Assembly (NCBI GenBank): GCA_020746835.1
Contig: JAGPNK010000012.1
Span: 310,001-374,000 of the forward strand
DNA: 64,000 nucleotides
Source of the DNA: Stachybotrys elegans
Taxonomy: Eukaryota; Ascomycota; Sordariomycetes; Hypocreales; Stachybotryaceae
Direction: 5' to 3'
Of this stretch, positions 19,956-31,403 are shown in pieces. The notes under the pieces are model-generated. The model made no database searches. It saw only the letters and a program-made list of their open reading frames with translations, and had not been told where the DNA came from. Each line of letters starts with the position of its first letter. The first letter of the stretch is position 1. The position numbers and the translations under genes are program-made.

Positions 19956-22022
19956 ATGAGGCACCTATCCTTCCTAACCGCTCTCCTCTCCGTCGCTACC
20001 TTGACCCGTGCCGATGAGCCCATCTTCCTCAACAGCAAAGAGTATGACAATGGTGACTTTGGCCCCTATCCTATCCAGCATTTCAAAGCCACCGGCCATC
20101 GTGCGCCCCGCGTAAACCTTGTCCGCCAGAGCGATCGGTGCGACCATGACCTGTACACCTTCTTCTCCCCGCGTGGCTTCGCCAATAATGCCCGCCTGGC
20201 GCAGTCCACCATCTTGGACCAGAATGGCCACCTCGTATGGACCACGTCCTGGGGTGAAAACCAGCAAATGTACAACTTGCAGGTGCAAGAGTACAAGGGT
20301 AACAAGTATCTGACCTTTTGGGCTGGCAATGATGCCGTGGGCGGGCACGGAGCTGGCAAATACTACATGGTGAGGGACTGTCCGAGTCAACATACATGCA
20401 CCAGCCCCTACTGACAATGTCGGCAGCTCGACCAATCCTACAAGAAATTCAAGGAGATTGATGCCGTCAACGGCCTGAAGGGCGACCTGCACGAATTCAC
20501 CATCACCGAGCAGGGCACCGCCATCATCACCGCCTACAAGGTCGTCGATGTCGATCTTAGCTCGCTCGGTAAGACCACCGGTCCCATCTGGGAATGCCTC
20601 TTCCAGGAGATTGATATCGAGACGGGCGACCTCGTCTTTGAGTGGCGCGCCAGCGAGCACATTGCCGTTGCCAATACGTATCGCCATATCGGCGGTGAAG
20701 GCAACCCCCATGGCGCAGCTTTTGACTAGTTTCACATCAATTCCATCGACAAGAACCCCTTGGGCAACTATCTTGTGTCGAGCCGCTACTTGCACAGCGT
20801 CACCTACATCGACGGCCGCACCGGAGACGTCATCTGGGTTCTGGGCGGCAAGAAGAACATGTTTGACGATCTGTCCGATGGCCGTGCCACCAGCTTCGGT
20901 TTCCAACACGACGCCCGATGGGCCAACAACTACACCGAGATGACCATCTTTGACAACAGCGACGACGGCGGCTTCTCCGACAAGTCGCATCCCCGAGGCG
21001 TGCGCGTCAAGATTGACCAGGAGGCCATGACAGCCGAGCTGGTGCAAGAGTACAAGAACCCAACTCGCCTGGCTGCTGCCTCGCAAGGTTCCATGCGGGA
21101 TCTCCCCAACGGCAACGTGCTGTTGGGATTCGGCAACGCCCCTCTCTTTACAGAGTTCTCCCACGACGGCGAGGTCCTCTGCGAGACACACTTTGGCCCG
21201 GCCAACAAGTTTGGCAGCGGCGAAGCGCAGTCGTACCGCGTGCTCAAGTTTGCGTGGCAGGGATTCCCGACGTCGGACCCGGCTGTCGCTATCAAGCAAG
21301 ACGACGCCGACGAGTGGAGAGTCTACGTGAGCTGGAATGGCGCCACAGAAATTGTGCAATGGGTGCTACAGGGTGCCGACAAAGCAGAGGGGCAGGAGGA
21401 GCAGTGGCAGATGCTTGAAGCCGTGGCCAAGGACGGGTTCGAGACGAGCTTTCTCGTGAAACCGGGCCACCCAGCGTGGTTGAGGGCGTTGGCCATGGAC
21501 GGGTCCGGCAATGTGCTGGGTGTAACACGGGCGGCCAATGCAACCGAAGCCGTGGTGGTAAGTGACGCACGATCCGCGATTGGTGTCCTACTAACACAAG
21601 CGCAGGCGTACCTTGGCGAGCCGGAAAGTGTAGATGATCAAGAGAGCAACAGTGATGGGCCAGAAAACTCGGAAGATGACAGCCACGTTGATCTCGACGA
21701 GCCTGCGTCCGAGGTCGCTGGAGGTAATAATGATCCGAAAGAGGGTCACGAAATCGCATCTCCGGTAGAGCATCAAGATGCCGTTCCTGAAGAGGCGCCA
21801 TCCGAAGGCGCGAAGAGCCCGCCCCAGAGCGAAGAGTATGATCCGGCTGGTGCAAACGAAGATCACACATGGTTATGGACAGCCGGAATGGTCATGGCCG
21901 TTGGAGTGACTGCTGCCATCGTCTGCCTCAGCCCCGCGCGAAGGGCGATGCTGAGCCGGCGCGGGGAGTTGGACTACGAGCAGATTGCAGACCAAGAGCC
22001 GATGCAGAGCATGCGCAGGTAG
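19956..22022 (+). CDS. Arylsulfotransferase (ASST) family protein with one in-frame TAG
   Basis: Three exons (19956-20369, 20427-21557, 21606-22022) would encode 653 aa if the single in-frame TAG at 20727-20729 is decoded. There is an N-terminal signal peptide (MRHLSFLTALLSVATLTRA), then a beta-propeller of the fungal arylsulfotransferase family (PF14269 type) including LHEFTITEQGTAIITAY, LFQEIDIETGDLVFEWRAS and FHINSIDKN. After an acidic Ser/Glu/Pro stretch comes a C-terminal TM helix (WLWTAGMVMAVGVTAAIVCL) with a short cytosolic tail, so the protein would be anchored with the propeller outside. The TAG stands where the family has Trp before FHINS, one base from TGG. Without recoding the product ends after 238 residues, lacking half the propeller. 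Downstream frame and intron signals are intact. It may be a fresh pseudogene or an RNA-edited gene. Confidence 0.85.
20727..20729 (+). other. In-frame amber codon at a conserved Trp position
   Basis: GAC TAG TTT CAC interrupts the ASST frame 100 codons into exon 2. It is preceded by C and the A has a 5' U neighbour, as favoured by fungal A-to-I editing. A splice that removes it would need a 35-nt intron with mismatched phase. Confidence 0.9.
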
Positions 22023-24391
22023 ATGATCTCAATGCGCAAAGTGACGAAGCCAATCTATCTCGCACAGCAGCGAGCTGGCCGTTTTATCAGCGTGCCTTCC
22101 AGACGAGGCAGGCGATATGGCGATGCAGCAGATGGGCCGGACCAAGCAGCGCCGACGACCCGGCAGAGGGCTGGCGCGGAACATCAGACCATGCCCAAGG
22201 CGAGCAGATCAGCAAGCGGATGTCGGATTGAAAGGGTGTGGTGCCCCATGCTGCATTGATACTCTGTAGACGGATGTGGTCAAGATTGGGTGAGCCATGC
22301 ATGCATGTATTGGAGATCGACAGTGGCAGGGTCTAATCAAGCTGCCGATATTGGGCGAGAGCTGTATCCACAACGATAGCACGGAGAGCTTGATTTCATT
22401 GAGATTCTCATGGCTGCTAGGGTCTCACTCAGGGTTGGACTGACGGGACGGTGGAGAAGCATACGCGTCAAGTAGAATTCCTGTTTGGTAGTCAGTAGAT
22501 GCAGAACAGGCTTCGAGATGCGTAGCAGCAAGGAGATTAATCGATGGGGCGTCGTCGGTAAGTGGTTAGTAGCTGGCAGCATGGGAATGGGGAGCTGAGA
22601 AAAGATCACGACTGTTTCACCAGCTAGCAGTTAGTGCTGAGAGGCTAACCAAGCTGCACCCAATTGATGTTGTCGCAAAGCCTCCAAGCTGAGGAAGGGG
22701 ATTAGCCAGGAACCGGGACACGCTAATCACACTAGCGCTCGATAGTAGCGGCCAAAACAGAAAGTAGCGAGTTGTAACGGCAGGAAGACAGGGGGTGGCA
22801 AGGCAGGAGGATGGCTCAGGGGGGTGCATGCAAGGCGTAGGGGGTGGCTTGTAGGCGAGCGATGGTCCGATGGTCCTCCTCTTCTTCACCCGGAACCGGA
22901 ACGGCAGCTACTTAAAACCACCATTCGACCAAGAAGATGCATATGAAGATGCACATGAAGATGGAGCTGATGAAGGAGGGATGTGCAAAGGGGACTGTCG
23001 ATCGTGCATATCAGACGACACGCAGGCAGACGGGACAAGAAGATGCGGTTTTCCCTCTGGCGGGCCCACGATCTGCGGCACTAAAGTAGGGGGCTTCTGG
23101 GGAAGGGCACAGAACGAGAGGCCGCGAACAGACACAAAGATGCCGGGGTTGAGCGAGGGCCCGAAGCCGTGAATTCCTCCTCGTTAGTGCCTTTGCGACA
23201 GAAGACGAAGCTCCCGGTGCACGGCAGCTAAGCAAACAACCTTAGACTTTACCTTACATTCTAGTCATCTCCCCTTACCCTACTTGGCCGAGTCAGAGAG
23301 TCAGAGAGTCGCAGAGAGAGACACGGGAGCCGCAGCACGCGAGAAGGAGAGACACTGTTTGTTCGTCATGATCGACCATGGGCCTCTCCACCGAGGGGAC
23401 TTGAAACGTCGAACGCGCAATGCAGAATATCAACAGGACAGGGTTGGCAAGAGGATTCCCACCGTGCCTCGATATGATGTGCGGTGAAATAAGCCACAAA
23501 TCAAAGGACAAGGCGTCTCCGTCTTCCCTTGGGCATGGACGATCCAACATATTGGCATGCCGGAAGAAGAAGCTGTCCATGAAATCGAGGAATGCAGATG
23601 CACGAATGATGATCCAATTCACCCTCCTCCTCTCTGTTGAGGGCTTCGATTAGCACTGGATAGGCAGCTTTGGGGTCATCACACGTCCCTTCTTCCATGG
23701 GTATCCCCAAATCATGCACCTCCTGTGACGAAATCGCCAGCGCCAGTGCAACGACGATATCACACCGTCTCAAAAAACAACCATCCCAGCCCGTGCAGCT
23801 GGCCTGTTGCGCGGCTGTAGACGATGTTAATTTCAAGCTCCATCCAACTGGATCCACTACAGCCCAGTGGTAATTAGTGGCGGCCTGCACCAACATCATC
23901 TTCGGCCAGAGGTACAGCTTTGTACCTGCCCTAGAAACTCAATTGCCTGTGTTGGCACAAAGGGCAGGTACCTTGCGGGTCCCTCCAGGCTGGTCATCTT
24001 CCACCAAGACAGGAAACCTTCAACTTCCCGTCGGTCATCCTGTCTATGTACCCCCATTCATTCATCTTACACACCCCTCCCCTTTGCTCACTCCCTCCCT
24101 GCATCCTTGCCGTCTTTTCTTCTTCTCCTTTTTGGATGCCCTCCTGGTCATCCGTCTTGTTCGCTACCATTACTCTACATGTATTTCTACCCCCCTCCCC
24201 TCCTTCGTCCTCTGGGAGTGAGTCCTTCGTTTCCCTCTTTCATCGAGACAACTTTACTCCTCTACACTCATTTACTACTACTGCCAATTGAGCTTCTCGC
24301 TGTCTTTGTTGTCGACGATTCTTGTTTGCTGTTTGTTGCGCCTTGATACCCATAGCATATTCCACCTCTTCATCTCAAGTCGACCGACACA
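22023..24391. other. Intergenic, ASST to sulfotransferase
   Basis: 2.4 kb without a supported gene. The last 300 bp before the sulfotransferase are strongly pyrimidine-rich, typical of a highly expressed fungal promoter/leader. GAAGATGCA-type repeats occur near 22930-22965. Confidence 0.55.
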
Positions 24392-25310
24392 ATGGCCTAC
24401 TCTGCCAAGTACACCAGCAAGCCCGTCACGGACATCTTCAACAATGACACGGATATCAACCGCCGCCAATGCACCCGTCAGGTCCCCATGAAGGTCCTCA
24501 TCCTGGGCCTTGGACGCACCGGCACGGCTTGTTTGTCTCCCCAAGCTCCATGCGCCTCCCAGTCTCGCCGCTAACCCCTCGCCCACAGCCATGCGTGCCG
24601 CCATGAAGAAGCTCGGCTATGTCGACACCTACCACATGATGAGCTGCTCCATCGAGAACCCTCCCGATGCTCTCATGTGGATGGACGCCCTCACCGCCAA
24701 GTACGACGGCAAGGGCAAGCCCTTTACCCGTGAGGACTGGGACCAGCTTCTCGGCAACGCCCAGGCCGTCTGCGACTGGCCCTCGATTGCCTTCGCCAAG
24801 GAGCTCATCGAGGCCTACCCCGAGGCCAAGGTTGTCCTCACCAACCGCGACGTCAACTCGTGGCACGCCTCCACCATGAAGACAGTCTACTGGCGCGTCA
24901 CCGACCACGAGCTGCGCTGGCTCTCCCACCTTGACTGGGCTGCGTCCATGTACTACCCCATGCTCAAGAAGTTCTTCGACACCTTCTTCGAGGGCGACTT
25001 CCCCAACAAGGGCAAGGACATCTTCAACCGCCACTACGCCGAGGTTCGCAGCCTCGTCCCCAAGGATCGCCTCCTTGAGTACCGCGTCACCGATGGCTGG
25101 GAGCCCCTCTGCAAGTTCCTCGAGGAGCCTGTCCCCAAGGACTGCCCCTTCCCCAACGTCAACGACAACTCCGACTTTGTCACCCGCTCCCGTCGCCGCA
25201 ACCGCAACCAGATGTACAACGTCGCCGTCCGCTACCTGCTCAACGCCTTCCTCATCGTCCTGACCATCTTTGCTCTCTGGAACGTTGCTCTCATGTTTGA
25301 GCTGATCTAA
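24392..25310 (+). CDS. Sulfotransferase family protein (P-loop, Sulfotransfer_4 type)
   Basis: Two exons (24392-24530, 24589-25310; 58-nt intron with GTTTGT, CTAAC, CACAG) give 286 aa. The N-terminal P-loop GLGRTGTAS, which binds the 5'-phosphosulfate of PAPS, is split by the intron at its end. The strand-loop region EAKVVLTNRDVNSWHAS matches the 3'-phosphate-binding segment. The C-terminus ends in a hydrophobic helix (LLNAFLIVLTIFALWNVALM) after a basic stretch (RSRRRNRNQ), which suggests tail anchoring facing the cytosol. The group is large in filamentous fungi, often mislabelled as NAD-dependent epimerase; the acceptor is unknown. It follows the ASST gene on the same strand, 2.4 kb away. 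Confidence 0.88.
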
Positions 25311-26363
25311 TTCGTTCCTTACATGGATCGTGTCGGTGCGCCCGATACGAGACTCTCATGCTTCTGCAGGCGAGCCATTCCCTCGGCGGTCCTTGTGAGG
25401 TAGTAATGACAGACGGTAACGAGACTGGCGAGCAGGTGGATGCGCCGCATCAAATTGGCTAATTTGAGTAAATGAAGGGGCAGGTGCTCCTCGCTTTGAT
25501 GCGATTCTTTGTACATAGTTGCGCTGCCGTAGACCAAGACGGTTCAGACGGTTGACAGAAAGGCCGATAAGGCCATGGCAGGATTTGGGTTCAGGTACAA
25601 CATCGATTAAGCGATGGGACCCCGGGTATGGCGTTGGCGGGCAATGAATACTTGACACTTTTTCCTCAATCTCTTCTCGCCCCCTCAGTGACGCCCATAG
25701 CCAGCTCGCACGCGACACCACAGCCATAGACTTGGCTTGAATGGCTTAGCAGCGCGTGAAGGTCCTCGCACAAAAGCACGGGGACTAGAGTCCTGGATCC
25801 GCAACACTCAATGAACTCGCATCCTGTGTGTCTTGAGAATAAACCGCGGTCGCGTACCCGCCGACGATCCGAACGGACCCAGCCTCGTCTTGGCATGTCG
25901 TCGAAATAGCCTCGAAGCCCCAGTATGTGCCCCCTACCTCTGCCAAGAGCTAGAGGGAGGCGTGTGCCAGCTGGTTGGATCCTCCCAATGGCGATGAGCA
26001 TCACGGTTTCATCGGTGGCTTGCAGGGAATGCGACGTACCGAAACGTGGAGGGATTGACCAAAAGCCATGCGCCTGATGGAGGGCGGTGGTAGGGGCAAT
26101 GGCGCAATTGATATGCAACATGGTGTCATGGAGTGTTTGGGTACAGATACGTAGAGGGTTCACTTTTCCCTCGCAGATTTATTTACATTGTCTCTGGAAT
26201 CAACATGAAAAGGCGAACCGACTTGAGGATATCAACAATACTTAAGACCTGCGGCTACTCGACAACAAAGGGATGAGGAGCAGCATCTCCCCTGGCATTG
26301 CGATGCTTCAACCCCATCAACTGTCCTGCCCGGCAGGCTCAACCTCCGTCATGGCCGCATCCA
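25311..26363. other. Convergent intergenic region
   Basis: About 1.05 kb of 3' flanking DNA between the sulfotransferase and CDC123-like genes; no gene seen. Confidence 0.5.
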
Positions 26364-27293
26364 TCACATCGCAACCCGAAACTCCACCTCCTCGGCCGCT
26401 CCATACAGAAGCTCGCGATCCTTCACCCACTGAAACAAGCACGAGCCGCACGCACTCCTCACGCCAAACGTATTCAGCTCAATGAGCGAACAGCTCTCGG
26501 TGCCCTCGTCGAACAGCACATCAAACGAGAAGCCCTGCGCGCGCGCCAGCCCGTCCGTCTCCTCCGCGCCGAGCTCCCGTACGATCCTCCCGTGGATCTC
26601 CTCGACGCCACGCATGATCTTGTCCGCCACGTCGCGCCGCTCCTGGTCCTCGCGGCCCGCGAATATCCACGGCTTGTGCCAGCGGTACTGGCTCACGGCC
26701 GTGACGCGCAGCGTGCCCGGCGCGCAGAAGACGCGGTACTCGCGCTCCGCGCGCATGGCGGCGTCGAAGGGCAGGAAGAAGGCCTTGAGCTCCCGGGCGC
26801 CGCGGTTCATGGCGTTGTTGAGCGTGCTCCACGTGCGCATGGACGTGGTGGCGCGGAGGACGGCGTCGGCGGCCGAGTGCAGCGCCAGCACGCCCGGCGT
26901 CGCGTGGGCGCCGTCCTTGGGCGAGCAGTCGGCCGTGCGCATGAAGAGGCCCTCGGGCGGGAAGGCGAGCGCCGCCAGCGCAGGGTGCACCTCCTCCTCG
27001 AGGTCCTCGGCGTAGGACCGGTTCAGCACGCGCGTGTGGATCGAGGCCTCGGCGGCGTGGAGGAGGACGCGGATCTGCGCGGGCGAGAAGACGACGGTCT
27101 GCACCGCCGAGGGGGGCAGGCCGCGCGTGGAGAGGATCAGGGGCAGCCAGCGCTCGAAGGAGTAGGGCGCGTTGGTGGGCACGGGGAGGTCGGGCGCCTC
27201 GGCGGCCGTGTGGAAGCAGGTGTTGAAGTTTGTCGGCAGGCCCGTGTCCAGGTCGGCCTGGACATCTTGGAAGTCGATGATTTTGAGCCTCAT
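26364..27293 (-). CDS. CDC123/D123-like ATP-grasp protein
   Basis: A single exon of 309 aa. Segments match the D123 family in order: GLFMRTADCSPKDG (compare the family's R-x-N-x-CSPKD), REYRVFCAPGTLRVTAVSQ, and SFDVLFDEG followed by LIELNTFGVRSACGSCLFQW, equivalent to the family's DFNPFG motif near the ATP/metal site. Authentic Cdc123 is an ATP-grasp chaperone that joins eIF2 alpha to gamma before translation initiation. This copy is divergent: Asp of the DFNPFG motif is replaced by Glu (IELNTFG), and the N-terminus lacks the usual FP.W element. It may be a paralogue and not the essential factor, so no symbol is given. Confidence 0.75.
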   Translation of the reverse strand: MRLKIIDFQDVQADLDTGLPTNFNTCFHTAAEAPDLPVPTNAPYSFERWLPLILSTRGLPPSAVQTVVFSPAQIRVLLHAAEASIHTRVLNRSYAEDLEEEVHPALAALAFPPEGLFMRTADCSPKDGAHATPGVLALHSAADAVLRATTSMRTWSTLNNAMNRGARELKAFFLPFDAAMRAEREYRVFCAPGTLRVTAVSQYRWHKPWIFAGREDQERRDVADKIMRGVEEIHGRIVRELGAEETDGLARAQGFSFDVLFDEGTESCSLIELNTFGVRSACGSCLFQWVKDRELLYGAAEEVEFRVAM

Positions 27294-28714
27294 TGTGTAC
27301 GCCGGGATATATGCGTTTGGTCTATATGTGTTTGGTTAGGATTGGTGATGGTGGGAAGGGAAGCTCAGGTTGGCGTCGTGGTTGGCATCACGTGCGGGCT
27401 TTATGTAGTTTCGCGAAGGGGCACTATTCCCTTTGGTTCGCGCGCAATGTGGCTGCTCATTTGTATTTTTCTCTTTCTGCATGATGTTTGTTTCTTTGTT
27501 TGCCAAGGTGCGTGTGTTGAGGGTTTGTTTGGTGTTGTGAGTCACTCGCCGAAATTTACGCCCGTCTGTTCACCTGATGACTTGAACATGGCTCATCTGC
27601 TGTAAGGATTCTCTTGACATGCGAAGTATGGATCAGTTAATGACGAGGATATCTATTTATTGACAAATAGATGGTAATGTAATGGTTGATGAGCTCCAAG
27701 ACTGGGTCGGGAATGCGATGTGATGCCAGTGCCTTCAACATGCACGGAAAGGCTTACCTTCAGCTATTTTTACCCAGGTTAGAGCAAGCGAGCTTAGTCT
27801 CAGTGAGTGCATCTTTAGATATGAATGGGCGTCCAATATCGAGACCCAGGCCCCCATGAAGCAGCTGTAGGACTTCAGAATTGAAACTAGCAAGTGAGAA
27901 TACGATGTTTTATCTCCTCGCCGTGGCATGACCTCTGGACGATGCAGCAAGTGAAGGGGATGAGTTACTTACTTCTTCTCTAGTGAGCTACCTATTCGAT
28001 CTTCCAGAAGAGCAGAGTCTGTCTTCACAATTCGACAGAGAATTCCTGCTCGCCGTAACCCACGACTATGGTGCTCATTACGAGCGATCTGCGGTGTAAA
28101 TCATTGGCGAACCGGCTGGCTTCCGAGCTGACTCGAGGCTTAGATCTCCTGGGGAGGGAATGTGATATATTAGGCACAACGTAGCCCTGTTGTAGATACC
28201 GCATGGTAGCCAGTCTATTCGTCTAACGAAATGGGCTTCCAGAATGGGCGTGACAAGGAAAGCCGGTAGACTTCTTTTCCTGCAGCAGCAGAGGGATTCT
28301 ATAAGTAGGTACTCCTGAGTCTCTATGGCATCCCAATGGTGTGTCAGAACCGCAGCGATGGGTAAGGCAGTGGTGGAACCGAGGCGGCTACGGATGCGCA
28401 CAAATGGTTGGCGGTTAGTGCTTTTCGGTCATCAGCATTAGGGAATGATTGTAGTTAGGCTGTCCGTTGTGTAGCTGAGTGCCTGGAGAATTGAGCCACG
28501 TCGACCCTGATAATAGAGCAGAGTTCATGCCACAGCTTCGTTTGCTAACAGAGAAGTTGAATTAACTTGATATTAGTATCTCGAAGTTGAGGGACTGTAT
28601 CCATTAGAAAAATTAGAAACCCATTATTTTGGCTTCTCTCGGCTTAAAGTCATACTACGTATCTCAGGAGGCTCTCAGGGACTCCCGCATTATGCCCTCC
28701 CCTTGGTGTCTTTA
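27294..28714. other. Intergenic
   Basis: 1.4 kb between two minus-strand genes, relatively AT-rich in parts; no supported gene. Confidence 0.5.
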
Positions 28715-30276
28715 CTAAGATTCTTCGTCGGGAATCCGAGCAGTCTCTCTCCATTCATTGTCAACTCTGCTGACCTCGATGATGTACCCTCCTCTTTGGA
28801 AGAAGCACCTTTGCAAATTAATATCTGCAGATAGAAAGACTGGAAACCGCCAATCGTCCGCATCGAGATGAGTAGGGCTCATTGACATTGTCAGACACGC
28901 AATATCAGTATCTTCGTCTGCATATCTGAGCGCCTCGGGTGAGGAGAACTGCCATTCTTCGCTGTCGTCCATCCATGCTTGTTTGATATGACGGTCTTCA
29001 TCCTGGTAGAGAATGTATGTATTTACCAGCTCACTGCCATTGGAGCGAGCTGTCACAAAAGCAGAAAAGGCTCCGCCCATGGGAATGGTGATGTTATCGG
29101 GAAAACCTGGTTCAATGGGTTAATATCCATTCGCTCCCAAATGCTACGGACGGCACGTACTTTGTGGCCATGACCGGATGGGCTCTTCAAGTAATTCATC
29201 CTCTTCAGATTCTGCGATCGAACCATACCAGCCAATCTGAGTCCAGACATAAGCGCCCAATGTCCCATCTTCCTGCTGACAGATGACAGCCCAATCGAAG
29301 CGTTGTTTCAGGCTCGTGGAGTTGGTGAGGAGAGGCACCATGACCCATTTCGATGCCGCTGACGGCACTACCGAATTGTAAGCAGCGTGCGCGGTAGAGC
29401 TGTCGTTTCGGTGACCCCTTGCACCTCCCGCATGTCTGATACGTAGAGAGCTTAGACCATTCCTGTATACTATCCATGGGCCATACGCGCTCAACGACCC
29501 AGTCTCTGAAGCTTGGTATCCTTCTGCCCCGACGGCGCCATCACGCCATTTCGGATTGCTATCGAAGGTGCTTATGTTGACACTGTTGATAAATGACGTC
29601 TCGTTAACATAAAACAGCGTGTAGCTTGTCTAAAGGTCCGCTCTGTTAGTAGGCACATTCTTCGATAGAATACAATGCAATAAGAGTGTCTACTGACATT
29701 TGCCCCGTATGCTTGAGTGGACAAAGCCAGCCTTGACTGTTCAAGGGGTGCAACACCACGAATGGTTTGTGGGGGTGGCCACGGCGAGTTGCGGTTGCGG
29801 TTGCGGTTGCGACGAATAGAGTATTTGGGATTCCCTTCGTTGTCTTTAAAGGCAAGAATTATTTCATCCCAGCTTCGAGTTGAATATGAAGTGACTGCCA
29901 GGGGGGAGCCACGGGCTACGGATGTTGGGGGTGGCGTTGAGTCGGAACCTTCCGCAGCTCGTGCACCCAGAACACCTCCCAGGATCCCGCCAATGACAAG
30001 AGCAACCGTTACGACAATTATGGCGATGTATCGTCTCCTTCTCCACCAAGGGCCTGCCGCAGTCGTCTTCTCTGGGTGCGGCTCATGGCTATCTGGCGAC
30101 GACGTGCTTTGTTCAAGAGAACTGTGCTGATGCTGGTGTTCGTTTGAGCCATGGCTGAGCACCTGAGGGGTTTCGTCGTAGCCATGGCCAACCGCCTGAG
30201 GGGCTTCGTTGTCTCGAACGGCTTCCAGACCAGACCATTCCCCATAGTCGTGGGGGCTCTGGATGCGATGCTCCAT
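28715..30276 (-). CDS. Membrane-anchored fucose-lectin-like protein
   Basis: Three exons (30276-29698, 29629-29161, 29106-28715) give 479 aa. A cytosolic N-terminus of about 80 residues, rich in His, Gln and Ser, precedes a basic stop-transfer WWRRRRY and a TM helix at about 84-104 (IAIIVVTVALVIGGILGGVL), so it is a type II membrane protein with the propeller outside. The rest resembles the fungal fucose-specific lectin fold (PF07938), a beta-propeller of repeated strands such as SYTLFYVNETSFINSV and DWAVICQQEDGTLGAYVW. I cannot confirm the fucose-binding Arg/Glu/Trp set in each blade. Coding DNA near 29790-29817 is a tandem repeat giving RNRNRN. The first donor is GTCAGT, which is less usual. 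Many ascomycetes have such anchored lectin-like proteins of unknown role. Confidence 0.8.
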
Positions 30277-31403
30277 GATGGCGACTGGAAGTGAAGCAAA
30301 GGACTGAGTCTTTGAGTGCTTTGGGAGAAGCCTGCACAGGAGGTGGGCTACTGCCTCGGTTCCTGCGCGCGTCTGCCCATACCATGATGGGATATTTTAT
30401 ATGTCGCGAGACGAGGTTCTGGAGATAAGACGAAATCAAGAGGTTCTCGATATGGCGATGACGGGGGTGGTTTTGGCCCCCAAGCAAAGTGCAAATTGGT
30501 ATCTCGTAAAACAACCGTCCTTTCGTCATCGCGCAGCGATCTGCTCACCATATGACGAAGCAACCTGTGGTATGGTAGTATTGCCGCGGCTCTTTGCCCT
30601 GAAAGGTTTCCTAGCTGGCAGACATTCATGCTTTTAGCATATCCAATACGGCTTGGCAATACGGGTAGAGGTTGGACTTTGCACCAGGCATCCCTGCTTG
30701 GGGGCAAGAGTGGTTATCAGATATACACGTTATCTCAATGACGCAATATCCCTGCCGAGTCACTCAAGCTCTCTTTCAGGGACTTTGGGGTATGGAGGCC
30801 TCGCATCAACCCCGGTGGCTTGTAGCAGCGACGTTGTGGCTTCTTGACAGGATAGTGGCTATCAATGAACGACATCATTGCTATTGCAACTCTGATTGAA
30901 GTTGCATGCGAGTGGTGCTCTGGTTGGCTGGTTGCGTAGGCTCCAGTCGGTAGTCAAACGCCCGGCTATAATTGGGGACCATGAGTGATTACTTTTCTGG
31001 CTTTATATTTCCATTATATGTCATTGGTTGGAGGCGTGGAGATCATCATGGCTATTTCCAGTCCAGCGAATCCCTTGACGAGTCCCGTTGTGATTGCTTT
31101 GCCATGTCCTTCCGTAGTAAACGGGCGGCAAGGATCGCTGGCCCATGCTGTTAAGGCTCAGCTACACATTTACTAGTATTGTAAACTGGTGGTAGAATGT
31201 GCTTCCAAACAGCTCAGGTAGATAACGAGGGATCTGTGCATAGAGCTGTCGGAATGCAAGGCAACACACGTTATGCATGTGGAATGTTCATGGTGCATTA
31301 TTTTATAAGCGATCCACGTGTTATCCTTGACCCATGCAATGTCAGATCCCCAAATCCTCCCCCCTCTCCTTCACTTCCACATCAAAGCGACACATCAAAC
31401 GAG
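30277..31403. other. Divergent intergenic region lectin / F-box
   Basis: 1.1 kb without a gene; contains the TATA-like site of the lectin gene. Confidence 0.5.
30394..30401 (-). promoter_or_regulatory. TATA-like element of the lectin-like gene
   Basis: TATAAAAT on the minus strand lies about 120 bp before the ATG at 30276. Confidence 0.4.

Noticed and set aside
20695..20729. Possible 35-nt intron (GTGAAG...GACTAG) that would remove the in-frame TAG
   Set aside because: Too short for a fungal intron, wrong phase (35 is not a multiple of three and no compensating shift exists), and it would delete conserved ASST residues.
19974..21359. 461-codon minus-strand frame opposite the ASST gene
   Set aside because: Shadow of the biased plus-strand coding sequence; no recognisable motifs.
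23501..23899. 132-codon minus-strand frame upstream of the sulfotransferase
   Set aside because: No recognisable sequence and no neighbouring exons that fit.
26298..27605. 435-codon plus-strand frame over the CDC123-like gene
   Set aside because: Arg/Gly-rich antisense shadow of a GC-rich minus-strand gene.
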